In this document: positions 46,178 through 55,043 of the stretch, piece after piece
How positions within the stretch are numbered: the first letter of the stretch is position 1
Layout of the letters: the number at the start of each line of letters is the position of its first letter
Origin: Anaerocaecibacter muris
GTDB taxonomy: Bacteria > Bacillota > Clostridia > Christensenellales > Pumilibacteraceae
Length of the DNA stretch: 64,000 nucleotides
Assembly: GCF_943192945.1 (NCBI RefSeq)
Contig: NZ_CALPCE010000004.1
Span: forward strand, 181,958 to 245,957
Direction: 5' to 3'
The notes under the pieces: generated by a model
Database searches by the model: none
What the model was told of the DNA's origin: nothing
What the model saw: the letters and a program-made list of their open reading frames with translations, nothing else
Program-made: the position numbers and the translations under genes

Positions 46178-46702
46178 ATGGCACGCGAAGAATTCAGAAA
46201 GAAAAGAGATAAAGACGTCGTTGACGACGGGATTAAAACCAAGCTCGTCACTACGCGCAGAGTCAGCAAGGTCGTTAAAGGCGGTCGCAACAGCAGTTTT
46301 GCCGCGCTCGTCGTCGCAGGCGACGGCAAGGGCAGAGTGGGCATCGGCATGGGTAAAGCCACCGAAGTTCCCGAAGCCATCAAAAAGGCGGAACAGGCGG
46401 CGCGCCGCGATATGAAAAAAATATCGCTCAACGGCACGGCTATCCCGCACGAAACGGTCGGCGAGTTCTCTTGCAGTAAAGTTCTGCTCCGTCCCGCTCC
46501 CGAAGGTAAGGGCGTTATCGCCGGCGGCAGCGTTCGCGCGGTGTTGGAGCTTTGCGGCGTAAACAACATCACGACCAAATGCTACGGATCGCGCAACCCC
46601 ATCAACGTCGTAAAAGCGACCATGAAAGCGCTCGAAGGCTTGAGAACGGCGGACGAAGTTGCGGCTATACGCGGCAAAACCGTCGAAGAAATCCTCGGTT
46701 AA
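46178..46702 (+). CDS. rpsE: 30S ribosomal protein S5
   Basis: A 174-residue protein needed for translational accuracy. It opens with residues including RKKRDKDVVDDGIKTKLVTTRRVSKVVKGG. The GDGKGRVGIGMGKATEVPEAI and GVIAGGSVRAVLE segments are present. A 178-base spacer, longer than any in this block, follows before rpmD. Confidence 0.98.
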   Translation: MAREEFRKKRDKDVVDDGIKTKLVTTRRVSKVVKGGRNSSFAALVVAGDGKGRVGIGMGKATEVPEAIKKAEQAARRDMKKISLNGTAIPHETVGEFSCSKVLLRPAPEGKGVIAGGSVRAVLELCGVNNITTKCYGSRNPINVVKATMKALEGLRTADEVAAIRGKTVEEILG

Positions 46703-46880
46703 GCGGTTGCAAAGGCGAACGGACGTTTGCGTTTGCCGCGATTACGCGTCGCGACAGTCAGACCGACATGTGGAATACGCAATATCGGCAAAACAAAGCG
46801 CGCGTACTGACTATATATATAATTGGTAATAATTCCGAATTCACGATGCAGAATTCCGAATTAAAAATCGGAGAAACAAA
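46703..46880. repeat. repeat-bearing spacer between rpsE and rpmD
   Basis: It contains a TATATATATAAT tract (about 46813) and a direct repeat of AATTCCGAATT on either side of CACGATGCAG (46831-46863), then the rpmD ribosome binding site. It looks like an inserted small repeat in an otherwise compact operon. No promoter with a good -35 is seen. Confidence 0.55.
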
Positions 46881-47087
46881 ATGGCAAAGAAAGCTGAAAA
46901 AACCGAAAACAAAAAGCTCAACGTCACGCTCGTAAAGAGCGCGGCGGGACGTTTGGAAAAACAACAGCGTACCGTCGAAGCGTTGGGGCTTAAAAAACTC
47001 CACCAAACCGTAACGGTGGAAGATAATCCCGCCATGCGCGGTATGATAAGAACGGTCAGTCATTTGGTGACCGTAACGGAGGCTTAA
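46881..47087 (+). CDS. rpmD: 50S ribosomal protein L30
   Basis: A 68-residue protein. The core [32 protein letters not shown] and [15 protein letters not shown] are family features; a short Lys-rich N-terminus ([12 protein letters not shown]) precedes. It ends two bases before rplO. Confidence 0.97.
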   Translation: MAKKAEKTENKKLNVTLVKSAAGRLEKQQRTVEALGLKKLHQTVTVEDNPAMRGMIRTVSHLVTVTEA

Positions 47088-47088
47088 C

Positions 47089-47532
47089 ATGAAAATGCAC
47101 GCACTTATGCCGGCAGACGGATCGCGCACGAAAGCGAAACGCTTGGGTCGCGGTATCGGATCGGGCTTGGGCAAAACGTCCGGCAAAGGTCATAAAGGAC
47201 AGTGGGCGCGTAGCGGCGGCGGCGTTCGTCCCGGATTCGAGGGCGGACAGATCACGCTCATGCGCAGACTGCCCAAACGCGGTTTCAACAACAAATTCCA
47301 AAAGGAATTTTCCGTTATCAATATCGACAAGCTCAACACGTTCGACGACGGCACCGTCGTGGACTTGAAGTTGCTCGTCGAAACGGGTATCGTCAAAAAG
47401 GTCGAAGCATACGGGCTTAAAGTGCTCGGCGACGGCGAAATTACCAAGAAACTGACCGTCAAGGCGGCGAAGTTCACCGCTTCCGCTAAAGAGAAAATAG
47501 AAAAAGCGGGCGGCACGGTAGAGGTCATTTAA
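47089..47532 (+). CDS. rplO: 50S ribosomal protein L15
   Basis: A 147-residue late-assembly protein. The glycine-rich N-terminal [19 protein letters not shown], with [17 protein letters not shown] after it, is diagnostic. It starts two bases after rpmD and is followed directly by secY. Confidence 0.98.
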   Translation: MKMHALMPADGSRTKAKRLGRGIGSGLGKTSGKGHKGQWARSGGGVRPGFEGGQITLMRRLPKRGFNNKFQKEFSVINIDKLNTFDDGTVVDLKLLVETGIVKKVEAYGLKVLGDGEITKKLTVKAAKFTASAKEKIEKAGGTVEVI

Positions 47533-48843
47533 ATGTTTGAAACGCTTAAAAACGCTTTCAAGAATAAGGATGTGCGCAGAAAGTTATTGATAACGCTTGC
47601 GCTCCTCTTTATTTATCGACTGGGTTGCTGGATACCTATCCCCGGTATTAACCCCACGGCGTTCAGCAGCAACACGACGGACGGACTGTTGGGCTTGCTC
47701 AACGGTATTACGGGTAGCGCGCTTGAAAACGGCGCGTTGTTCGCTATCGGCATAACGCCGTATATCAATGCGTCCATTATTTTGCAGTTGTTGACGGTCG
47801 CTATCCCGCGCTTGCAGGAATACCAAAAGCAGGGCGACGACGGAAAGCGTAAAATAACGCAAATAACGCGGTATATAACAATCGCGCTTGCGCTCGCGCA
47901 GGCGATTGGCGTAACCGTATCTTACGCTCGCACGAGCGGCGCGCTGTCCACCGAAGTCTTCGGACCCATGAACCAGCCTTGGCTTATCGGCATGTTCGTA
48001 TGCGTGCTCATGGTTATGGGATCGATGCTCACAATGTGGTTGGGCGAGCGCATAACCGACTACGGTATCGGCAACGGCATAAGCCTTTTGATCTTCGTCG
48101 GTATTATCGCTTCGGCGGGTATAGCAATCGTTTCTAAATTCGAAACCGTTGTCGGCGGAGGCACGGAAGGACAAATGGCGATTTGGGAGCTTGTCGGCTT
48201 CGCAATCATGGTCATAGCGGTGTTCTTGCTCATAGTGTTTGTAGACCTTGCGGAACGCCGAGTGCCCGTCCAGTACGCCAAGCAGATTAAAGGCAGAAAG
48301 CAGTACGGCGGACAAAGCACATTTATCCCCATTAAGCTCAACGCAAGCGGCGTTATGCCTATTATATTTGCGACGGCGTTAATAACATTTCCGCAAATGA
48401 TAGCGCAATTAGTCGCGCCTAACAGCGGGTTTTACGCTTGGTGGCAGACGTGGTTGGGCGCGGGTAGCTGGATATATGCGATACTTGTCGCGCTACTCAT
48501 TTTGTTCTTCTCGTACTTCTATGCGCAGATAGAATTCAATCCGGAAGACATTTCGCGCAATATCCAACAGTACGGCGGATTTATAAACGGTATTCGCCCC
48601 GGCAAACCGACAACCGAGTACCTTGCGAGAATATCAAAACGCTTGACATTGTTCGGCGCAATATTCCTCGCGTTTATCGCGCTTGTGCCGTCGGTAGTGT
48701 TCGCGGCAGTGCTGAAAGAGCCGACCTTGGTCAATGCGTTCTCCGCGACAGGTATGCTGATTGTCGTATCGGTCGCGCTGGAATTCAATAAGCAGTTGCA
48801 GAGTCAGTTGATGATGAAGCAATATAAAGGCTTCTTGAAATAA
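47533..48843 (+). CDS. secY: preprotein translocase channel subunit SecY
   Basis: A 436-residue, ten-helix membrane protein forming the Sec channel. The first helix LLITLALLFIYRLGCWIPIPGIN and the plug region are recognisable, and the cytosolic loop between helices 6 and 7 reads RRVPVQYAKQIKGRKQYGG. Its ATG directly follows the rplO stop codon. It is followed by a 546 bp repeat-rich spacer, so the downstream genes may have separate control. Confidence 0.98.
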   Translation: MFETLKNAFKNKDVRRKLLITLALLFIYRLGCWIPIPGINPTAFSSNTTDGLLGLLNGITGSALENGALFAIGITPYINASIILQLLTVAIPRLQEYQKQGDDGKRKITQITRYITIALALAQAIGVTVSYARTSGALSTEVFGPMNQPWLIGMFVCVLMVMGSMLTMWLGERITDYGIGNGISLLIFVGIIASAGIAIVSKFETVVGGGTEGQMAIWELVGFAIMVIAVFLLIVFVDLAERRVPVQYAKQIKGRKQYGGQSTFIPIKLNASGVMPIIFATALITFPQMIAQLVAPNSGFYAWWQTWLGAGSWIYAILVALLILFFSYFYAQIEFNPEDISRNIQQYGGFINGIRPGKPTTEYLARISKRLTLFGAIFLAFIALVPSVVFAAVLKEPTLVNAFSATGMLIVVSVALEFNKQLQSQLMMKQYKGFLK

Positions 48844-48849
48844 ATTTTG

Positions 48850-49050
48850 CGTATTCATCGTCGGATACGGGCTACGTTAGCCGACTTCGCGCGTTGTCGC
48901 CGCATATCTAACGGTAATTTTCGGCGATAACTGCGTTAATCCTCCTCGATGTAGCGCTGCTACAACTTCGTCGGATTGCCTTGTTCTCGCTCGAAAATTC
49001 CTCGTAATCTATTGCGGCTCGACACTCTCCGTCGGCTTGTAAAATAGCGT
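48850..49050. repeat. dispersed intergenic repeat, copy 1
   Basis: GCGCGTTGTCGCCGCATATC ... TTAATCCTCCTCGATGTAGC ... TCTATTGCGGCTCGACACTC ... GTCGGCTTGTA recurs at 51540-51720 with about 85-90 percent identity by eye. The segment GCGTATTCATCGTCGGAT stands before this copy but after the second. It contains the hairpin GTAGC/GCTAC. No reading frame is evident. Confidence 0.75.
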
Positions 49051-49096
49051 TATTCAATATTAGTTCAACTCAACCAACCCACCAACACACACACAT

Positions 49097-49376
49097 AAAG
49101 TTTTCTTGCCTACATCTGTACAAACAGATAAAGCGGAAAAACGGCAAAGCACAACAAACCTATCAATTCACACACTTAAAGTTTTCTTGCTTACACCTGT
49201 GCAAACAGATAAAGCGGAAAAACAATAAAGCAAAACCAACCTACCAACACAACGCATAAAGTTTTCTTGCTTACACCTGTGCAAACAGATAAAGCGGAAA
49301 AACGGCAAAGCACAACCAACCTATCAACACACACACTTAAAGTTTTCTTGCCTACTTCTTTTTCAAAAGAAGTAGG
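49097..49376 (+). repeat. 81 bp tandem repeat array upstream of adk
   Basis: Three units of 81, 80 and 81 bp (from 49097, 49178, 49258) and a partial fourth from 49339. Each starts AAAGTTTTCTTGC, holds the small hairpin CTGT/ACAG around TRCAA, then AGATAAAGCGGAAAAAC. In the last unit the hairpin is replaced by a perfect 11 bp stem CCTACTTCTTT/AAAGAAGTAGG (49351-49376), directly upstream of the adk ribosome binding site. With the repeat at 48850 it fills the secY-adk gap. Confidence 0.9.
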
Positions 49377-49389
49377 GAAAAGGAGAAAC

Positions 49390-50007
49390 ATGAATTTAAT
49401 CATCATGGGCGCGCCGGGTAGCGGCAAGGGCACGCAAGCGGCGCTGATATGCAAAGCGCACAGCCTTCCGCACATATCGACGGGCGACCTGCTTCGTAAA
49501 AACATAGCGGACGGAACGGAACTGGGCAAGCAAGCCAAAGCGTACATGGACGCGGGCAAGCTCGTTCCCGACACACTGGTAATCGCGCTGTTAAAGAACA
49601 GGATCGAGCAGGCGGACTGCAAGAACGGGTTTTTGCTCGACGGATTCCCGCGCAACAAGGCGCAGGCCGACGAACTCGGCAAGATAACCGAAATCGACGC
49701 GGCGATCAACCTCGAAACCGATTTGAACAAGCTCGCCGACAGAATGGCAAGCCGCAGAGTGTGTCTTAAATGCGGGTACACGACGAGCGTGCAGGACGCG
49801 CCCGACGGCAAATGCAAAGTTTGCGGCGACAGCCTTGTAATCCGCGACGACGACAAACGCGAGGTTGTGGAAAACAGATTAAAGGTATATGCGGAGAACA
49901 CCGCGCCGTTGGTAGAGTACTACAAAGCGGCGGGCAAGCTCAAAAATATCGACGGCATGCAATCGATAGAGGACGTAAACAAAGCTATCGAGGCGGCGAT
50001 CAAATGA
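49390..50007 (+). CDS. adk: adenylate kinase
   Basis: A 205-residue enzyme interconverting AMP, ADP and ATP. P-loop GAPGSGKGTQ (residues 7-16), the AMP-site STGDLLR, and DGFPRNKAQA are all present. The LID is a short zinc-type lid with CLKCG...CKVCG. The ATG at 49390 follows AAAAGGAG. It overlaps the map start by four bases (ATGA), indicating coupling. Unusually, a repeat array and a strong hairpin precede it. Confidence 0.97.
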   Translation: MNLIIMGAPGSGKGTQAALICKAHSLPHISTGDLLRKNIADGTELGKQAKAYMDAGKLVPDTLVIALLKNRIEQADCKNGFLLDGFPRNKAQADELGKITEIDAAINLETDLNKLADRMASRRVCLKCGYTTSVQDAPDGKCKVCGDSLVIRDDDKREVVENRLKVYAENTAPLVEYYKAAGKLKNIDGMQSIEDVNKAIEAAIK

Positions 50008-50744
50008 TAGTCAAGACCGAGCGTGACCGCGAGGGCATGCGCGCGGCGAGCCGCGTGGTCAAAGCGGCGCTCGACGCGGCGGAAAAGTTTATCAAAGTCG
50101 GCGTAACCACTCTGGAAATCGACGCGGTCGTGGAGGAAGTGATACGCAGTTACGGCGCAACGCCGTCGAGCAAAGGCTTTCAAGGCTATCCCAACGCGTC
50201 GTGCATATCGGTAAACGACGTAGTCGTCCACGGAATTCCGTCGCTTCGGACGGTAAAGGACGGCGATATAGTGTCTGTTGACATTACCGCACTTTTAAAC
50301 GGATATCAGGGCGACGCGGCGCGAACGTTCCCCGTCGGGAACGTATCGCCGAAAAATCTGGCGTTAATCGCCGCGGCGAAGTCGGCGTTCGAGGCGGGCA
50401 TGGAGTATGCCAAAGCCGGCAACAAGGTCGGCGACGTGTCGAGCGCGGTGCAGTTGTATTCGGAGCTTAACGGGTACGGCGTCGTGCGCGCGCTGACGGG
50501 ACACGGGATCGGGCACAAAATGCACGAGCCGCCCGAGGTTCCCAACTTCGGCAAGCGCAACACCGGCGCGCCGCTCAAATCGGGACTGTGTATCTGCGTC
50601 GAACCGATGATAACATCGGGCGATTGGCGGGTGTACATCGAGCGCGACGGGTGGACGGTGCGCACGGCGGACGGAAGCAACGCGGCGCATTACGAAAACA
50701 CGGTGATAATCACCGACGGCGCGCCCGAAATATTGACACTGTAA
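50004..50744 (+). CDS. map: methionine aminopeptidase type I
   Basis: A 246-residue metalloprotease removing N-terminal methionine. Metal ligands lie in VSVDITALLNGYQGDAARTF (two Asp), GHGIGHKMHEPP (His), CVEPM (Glu) and HYENTVIIT (Glu). The ATG at 50004 overlaps the adk stop. The usual type I length of about 250 residues fits. Confidence 0.97.
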   Translation: MIVKTERDREGMRAASRVVKAALDAAEKFIKVGVTTLEIDAVVEEVIRSYGATPSSKGFQGYPNASCISVNDVVVHGIPSLRTVKDGDIVSVDITALLNGYQGDAARTFPVGNVSPKNLALIAAAKSAFEAGMEYAKAGNKVGDVSSAVQLYSELNGYGVVRALTGHGIGHKMHEPPEVPNFGKRNTGAPLKSGLCICVEPMITSGDWRVYIERDGWTVRTADGSNAAHYENTVIITDGAPEILTL

Positions 50745-50755
50745 ACGAGGTTTGT

Positions 50756-51010
50756 ATGCAAATCGGCGATATAGTGATAAGTCTTGCGGGACACGATACG
50801 GGCAAACCGTTCATAGTCGTGGCGCAAGCGGGCGAAAACTTCGTGCTGATAGCCGACGGCAAGTCGCGCGGCATGGAAAATCCCAAACTCAAACGCAAAA
50901 GGCATTTACGGGTCGCGGCTCAAAGCGGCATAACCGACCCGACGAACGCAACGCTCAAAAAGCGTATAAAACAATTCATTTCGGACAGGAGGGTGTATGC
51001 CGAGAAGTGA
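50756..51010 (+). CDS. KOW-domain RNA-binding protein (L14e-like)
   Basis: An 84-residue protein. It opens with a KOW-like segment [22 protein letters not shown] and contains [14 protein letters not shown]. Small KOW proteins at this place between map and infA are common in clostridia, and are often annotated as L14e/L6e/L27e-like or KOW-domain RNA-binding proteins; their exact role is unknown. It overlaps infA by 14 bases, so the two are translationally linked. Confidence 0.85.
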   Translation: MQIGDIVISLAGHDTGKPFIVVAQAGENFVLIADGKSRGMENPKLKRKRHLRVAAQSGITDPTNATLKKRIKQFISDRRVYAEK

Positions 51011-51218
51011 CAATATCGAAACCGAAGGCACCGTCGAAGAGTGCTTGCCCGGGACCAAATTCAAAGTCAAGCTCGATAACGGCGCAACTGTGCTTTGCAC
51101 GATAGCGGGCAAGATGCGCGTCAACTACATTAAAGTGTTGTTGGGCGACAGAGTAAAAGTGGCGATCTCGCCCTATGATATTACCAAAGGCATAATAACT
51201 TTCCGAAGCAAATCGTGA
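50997..51218 (+). CDS. infA: translation initiation factor IF-1
   Basis: A 73-residue OB-fold factor binding the ribosomal A-site during initiation. [45 protein letters not shown] is the family core. The ATG at 50997 follows GGAGGG and lies inside the end of the KOW gene. Confidence 0.97.
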   Translation: MPRSDNIETEGTVEECLPGTKFKVKLDNGATVLCTIAGKMRVNYIKVLLGDRVKVAISPYDITKGIITFRSKS

Positions 51219-51415
51219 GCGCGTAAAGATCGCGCGACACTGCGACAAACGTCGGGCTTGATCGGGTCGAGTACCCGAAACGCCGCGCAACGTCGCAACT
51301 CACAGGTTGACTTTGGCTCACGCGGCGCGCCGCATGAGCAAGACAAACCGATAAACACAATAAATCACCACCGTCGGGTCGGAAACAAGCGCCGAGCCGA
51401 GTTAAGGAGAACAAC

Positions 51416-51532
51416 ATGAAAGTCAGATCGTCTGTAAAACCCATGTGCGACAAATGCAAGGTTATTCGCCGTCACGGCAAAGTGATGGTTATTTGCAGTA
51501 AGAATCCGAGCCACAAACAGCGCCAAGGCTAA
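51416..51532 (+). CDS. rpmJ: 50S ribosomal protein L36
   Basis: A 38-residue zinc-type L36: [20 protein letters not shown], then a second cysteine and histidine ([14 protein letters not shown]), giving C-x2-C-x12-C-x4-H. It follows AAGGAG. The 197-base gap after infA holds no recognised element. It is the shortest of the ribosomal genes and easily missed. Confidence 0.97.
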   Translation: MKVRSSVKPMCDKCKVIRRHGKVMVICSKNPSHKQRQG

Positions 51533-51539
51533 TAGCCGC

Positions 51540-51720
51540 CGTCGCGCGTTGTCGCCGCATATCTTGCGGTAATTTTCGGCAACAACGGCGTTAATCCTCC
51601 TCGACGTAGCTCTGCTACGACATCGTCGGATTGCCTTGTTCTTGCCGGAAAATTCCTTGCAATCTATTGCGGCTCAACACTCTTCGTCGGCTTGTATGCG
51701 TATTCATCGTCGGATTTCAC
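51540..51720. repeat. dispersed intergenic repeat, copy 2
   Basis: Second copy of the repeat at 48850-49050 (CGCGCGTTGTCGCCGCATAT ... CCTCCTCGACGTAGC ... TTGCGGCTCAACACTC), here followed by GCGTATTCATCGTCGGAT. It fills most of the 297 bp gap between rpmJ and rpsM. Confidence 0.75.
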
Positions 51721-51829
51721 TATAAACGACAAAAATAACCGCGTTCCCGATTGCGCGACATTCCACACGCAGACGGGCGGCGCGAACAAATAAACAACCA
51801 ATTTACAAAACCATTAAGGAGTCAAAAAA

Positions 51830-52207
51830 GTGGCAAGAATTGCAGGTATCGATTTGCCCAAGGAAAAACGTATCGAAATCGGCTTGACCTATATCTTCGG
51901 TATCGGACGTCCCACGGCGAATAAAATTCTGGAAGCGACGGGCATCGACCCGAACGTTCGCGTAAAAGACCTGACCGGCGAGCAGGAAAACGCGCTCCGT
52001 ACTTATATCGACAAAAATATCAAGACGGAAGGCGACCTCCACCGCGAAGTCGAACTCAACATCAAACGTCTTAAAGACATAGGCTGCTACCGCGGCGTCA
52101 GGCATCGTAAAAACCTGCCCGTTCGCGGACAGAACACCAAGCAGAACGCGCGCACCCGCAAGGGTCCGAAGCGCACCGTTTCGCGCAGTAAGAAGAAGGA
52201 GCGTTAA
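51830..52207 (+). CDS. rpsM: 30S ribosomal protein S13
   Basis: A 125-residue 30S head protein contacting P-site tRNA and the 50S subunit. It starts at GTG ([21 protein letters not shown]) after [26 protein letters not shown] and the C-terminal [13 protein letters not shown] are typical. First gene of the alpha block. Confidence 0.97.
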   Translation: MARIAGIDLPKEKRIEIGLTYIFGIGRPTANKILEATGIDPNVRVKDLTGEQENALRTYIDKNIKTEGDLHREVELNIKRLKDIGCYRGVRHRKNLPVRGQNTKQNARTRKGPKRTVSRSKKKER

Positions 52208-52210
52208 GCC

Positions 52211-52600
52211 ATGGCAGTCAAGAAAACTTCGAGCAAAAAGAAGATTACCAAAAATATCGATAAAGGCTGCGTCCATATCCACGCGTCGTTCAACAACACG
52301 ATCGTCACGTTTACGGACGAGCAGGGCAACGCTATTGCGGCATGCTCGGCGGGCGCGCTTAAATTCCGCGGTTCGCGTAAATCCACGCCTTACGCCGCGC
52401 AGATGGCGGCGGAAGAAGCCGCGCGCAAGGCTATGGAGCATGGCTTGCGTTCGGTCAAAGTGTTTGTAAAAGGACCGGGATCGGGCAGAGAATCGGCTAT
52501 CCGCGCCATGGAAGTAGTGGGCTTGCAGGTAACCGAAATCAACGACGTGTCGCCTATACCGCATAACGGATGCAGACCGCCCAAACGTAGACGCGTGTAA
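52211..52600 (+). CDS. rpsK: 30S ribosomal protein S11
   Basis: A 129-residue platform protein. [37 protein letters not shown] and the C-terminal [12 protein letters not shown] match the family. It starts three bases after the rpsM stop. Confidence 0.98.
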   Translation: MAVKKTSSKKKITKNIDKGCVHIHASFNNTIVTFTDEQGNAIAACSAGALKFRGSRKSTPYAAQMAAEEAARKAMEHGLRSVKVFVKGPGSGRESAIRAMEVVGLQVTEINDVSPIPHNGCRPPKRRRV

Positions 52601-52614
52601 GGAGAGAATTTAAT

Positions 52615-53235
52615 ATGGCAAGAAATATTTGTGCAGATTGCAGACAGTGCCGCCGCGAAGGACAAAAGTTGTTCCTCAAAGGCGAGCGTTGCGTATCCAA
52701 AAAGTGCGCAATGGAGCGTCGTCCGGTTCCCCCCGGCGCGCATGCGGTTACCCGTCGTAAAAACAGCGAGTACAATATGCAGCTCCGCGAAAAACAAAAG
52801 GTCAAACGCGCTTACGGCGTGCTTGAAAAACAGTTCAGAGCTTACTACGAAAAGGCGGAAGCGCAAAAGGGCGTTACCGGCGAGAACATGCTCGCGATGC
52901 TCGAAAAGCGGTTGGATAACGTCGTGTTCCGTATGGGCATAGGCGCGTCGCGCAAAATGTCGCGGCAGATAGTCAACCACGGGCATATTTTGGTAAACGG
53001 CAAGCGCGTCGATATTCCGTCCTATCAAGTCAAGCTCGGCGACGAAATTTCCATAAGAGAAACCAGCCGCGACAACGCTATGTTCAAAGAGCTTCGCGGC
53101 GCGAAGATAGTCATGCCCAAGTGGGTCACGTTCGACACCGAAAACTTTATCGGCAAGATAGTGGACAATCCCAAGCGCGACGACATAGACCTCAATATCA
53201 ACGAGCAGCTCATCGTCGAGTTGTATTCCAAGTAA
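52615..53235 (+). CDS. rpsD: 30S ribosomal protein S4, zinc type
   Basis: A 206-residue 16S rRNA assembly initiator; in many bacteria it represses the alpha operon. The N-terminal cysteines CADCRQC...C...KKCAMERR form the zinc-binding form. The S4 RNA-binding domain follows (RLDNVVFRMGIGASRKMSRQIVNHGHI). GGAG site; 15 bases after rpsK. Confidence 0.98.
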   Translation: MARNICADCRQCRREGQKLFLKGERCVSKKCAMERRPVPPGAHAVTRRKNSEYNMQLREKQKVKRAYGVLEKQFRAYYEKAEAQKGVTGENMLAMLEKRLDNVVFRMGIGASRKMSRQIVNHGHILVNGKRVDIPSYQVKLGDEISIRETSRDNAMFKELRGAKIVMPKWVTFDTENFIGKIVDNPKRDDIDLNINEQLIVELYSK

Positions 53236-53251
53236 TAAGGAGTAATCAGCC

Positions 53252-54205
53252 ATGATGGAAATCGAAATGCCGAGAATCACAATGGAGGAAACCGACAGTT
53301 ACCGCACAGGCAAGTTTGTCGTGGAGCCGCTCGATCGCGGTTACGGACACACGCTCGGTAACGCGCTTCGGAGAGTGCTTTTGTCCAACCTTCCCGGCGC
53401 CGCGGTCATAGGCATTATGATAGAAGGCGTCGATCACGAGTTCTCGACCGTCAAGGGCGTTAAAGAGGATGTTACCGAAATTATCCTCAATCTTAAATCG
53501 CTCAATCTTAAAGCGAACTATACCGACAAAGCGCTCGTCAAGGAATTGCATATCCAAAAGAGCAACGCCGGTATCGTCACGGCTGCGGACATCGACGTCG
53601 ATCCCGAAATCGACGTGCTCAATCCGGACTTGTATATCTGCACGCTCGACGAGGGCGCCAAGCTCGATATGACGCTGTACGTCGGCAAGGGCAGAGGCTA
53701 TGTCGTTGCGGACGAGCTTAAAGACCCGTCCCGCCCGATCGGATATATCCCGATCGATGCGATATTCACGCCCGTCAAGTTTGCGTCGTATTCGGTGGAG
53801 CCGACGCGCGTCGGGCAGTCCATGGACTTCGACAAGCTCACGCTCAACGTCAAGACCGACGGATCGCTATCCGCGAAGGACGTGTTGAGCCTTGCGGCAA
53901 AAGCGCTCGAAGACCACGTAAAACTGTTCGTTGCGCTGTCCGACACGATTTCCGGCATGGACATACTCGTATCGAGATCGGAAGACCGTCAGGCAAAAGT
54001 ACTCGAAATGAATATCGAGGAAATGGACTTGTCCGTGCGCAGCTATAACTGCTTGAAACGCGCGGGCATACACACCGTTGCCGACCTCACGCGCAAGACC
54101 GAAGAGGACATGCTCAAAGTCAGAAACCTCGGCAGAAAATCGCTTGACGAAGTTATAGCCAAACTGCGCGGGTTCGGACTCGACCTCAAAGCGGCGGAAG
54201 ACTAA
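53252..54205 (+). CDS. rpoA: RNA polymerase subunit alpha
   Basis: A 317-residue protein. The N-terminal assembly domain includes FVVEPLDRGYGHTLGNALRRVLLSNLPGAAV. The C-terminal DNA/activator-binding domain has the helix-hairpin-helix motif LSVRSYNCLKRAGIHTVADL and LGRKSLDEVIAKL. Normal length. A 119-base spacer separates it from rplQ. Confidence 0.98.
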   Translation: MMEIEMPRITMEETDSYRTGKFVVEPLDRGYGHTLGNALRRVLLSNLPGAAVIGIMIEGVDHEFSTVKGVKEDVTEIILNLKSLNLKANYTDKALVKELHIQKSNAGIVTAADIDVDPEIDVLNPDLYICTLDEGAKLDMTLYVGKGRGYVVADELKDPSRPIGYIPIDAIFTPVKFASYSVEPTRVGQSMDFDKLTLNVKTDGSLSAKDVLSLAAKALEDHVKLFVALSDTISGMDILVSRSEDRQAKVLEMNIEEMDLSVRSYNCLKRAGIHTVADLTRKTEEDMLKVRNLGRKSLDEVIAKLRGFGLDLKAAED

Positions 54206-54324
54206 AATGCACCCGACGCGCCGTTGCGGACTGAACTCCGGTTCGGACTCGACCGAACCGAAACGCGAGCCGCGACAGCCGTCGCAAACGACACTCGGTA
54301 AAAGATAGGAGAACATAATCAATT

Positions 54325-54834
54325 ATGGAACAGAGAAAACTTTCCCTCCCCACGGATCAGCGCGCAGCGCTCCTGCGCAATCAGGTGACGGCATTGTTGT
54401 GGAACGAAAAAATCACGACGACGCACGCGCGCGCGAAAGAGGTGTCGCGGCTTGCGGATAAAATTATCCAGCTCGCAGTCGATACCGTTCTCGACGTCAA
54501 AAAAGAAGTTAAGACGTCCGTGGACAAAAAGGGCAAAAAGATAGAGGTCGAAACCATACTCGACGGCGAAAAACGCCTTGCCGCGCGCCGTAAAATTATG
54601 GCTATGGTGTACGACCCGCCCGAAACGCGCAAAGCCGACGAAACGGCTGTCGCGTTCCGCGAACGCACCAAGGATATTCGCCACCCGTTGATCGAAAAAA
54701 TATTCAACGTGTACGCTATCCGTTATTCCCAGCGCAACCGCGACAACAACAGCAGCGGCGGCTATACCCGCGTGTTGAAGCTCGGCGCGCGCAGAGGCGA
54801 CGGCGCGGAAGAAGCGCTTATCGAATTGGTGTAA
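54325..54834 (+). CDS. rplQ: 50S ribosomal protein L17 (long form)
   Basis: A 169-residue protein. The family start is clear (LPTDQRAALLRNQVTALLWNEKITTTHARAKEVSRLADKII), as is the C-terminal GGYTRVLKLGARRGDGAEEALIELV. An insertion of about 50 residues between them (KKEVKTSVDKKGKKIEVETI onward to RERTKDIRHP) makes it longer than the typical 113-130. Last gene of the cluster, followed by a terminator. Confidence 0.96.
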   Translation: MEQRKLSLPTDQRAALLRNQVTALLWNEKITTTHARAKEVSRLADKIIQLAVDTVLDVKKEVKTSVDKKGKKIEVETILDGEKRLAARRKIMAMVYDPPETRKADETAVAFRERTKDIRHPLIEKIFNVYAIRYSQRNRDNNSSGGYTRVLKLGARRGDGAEEALIELV

Positions 54835-54861
54835 TTCGTTAAATACAATAAAACAACAAGA

Positions 54862-54885
54862 CCCGCTTTACGATAGCGGGTTTTT
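54862..54885 (+). terminator. terminator of the ribosomal cluster
   Basis: Stem CCCGCT/AGCGGG with a seven-base loop and a TTTTT run, 27 bases after rplQ. Confidence 0.88.
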
Positions 54886-55008
54886 GTGTTGCGGGAAAAC
54901 AAAGTCAAAACAACGATTGATAACGGTCAATGCTGTGAGATTGTCGCGCGATAATTATAATGTCGCGTTGCGCTGATAATAATTTGCGACTACGTGTGGC
55001 CGTAAGTA

Positions 55009-55037
55009 TTGACAAAACGCACTCGTTACTGTATATT
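55009..55037 (+). promoter_or_regulatory. promoter of the AraC-type regulator
   Basis: TTGACA at 55009-55014 and TATATT at 55032-55037, 17 bp spacer. The expected transcription start (six or seven bases after the -10) coincides with the ATG at 55044. Confidence 0.65.
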
Positions 55038-55043
55038 AAAGTT

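Noticed and set aside
49191..49901. Minus-strand open frame over the repeat array and adk
   Set aside because: It runs antisense to adk and through tandem repeats; no ribosome binding site or recognisable domain.
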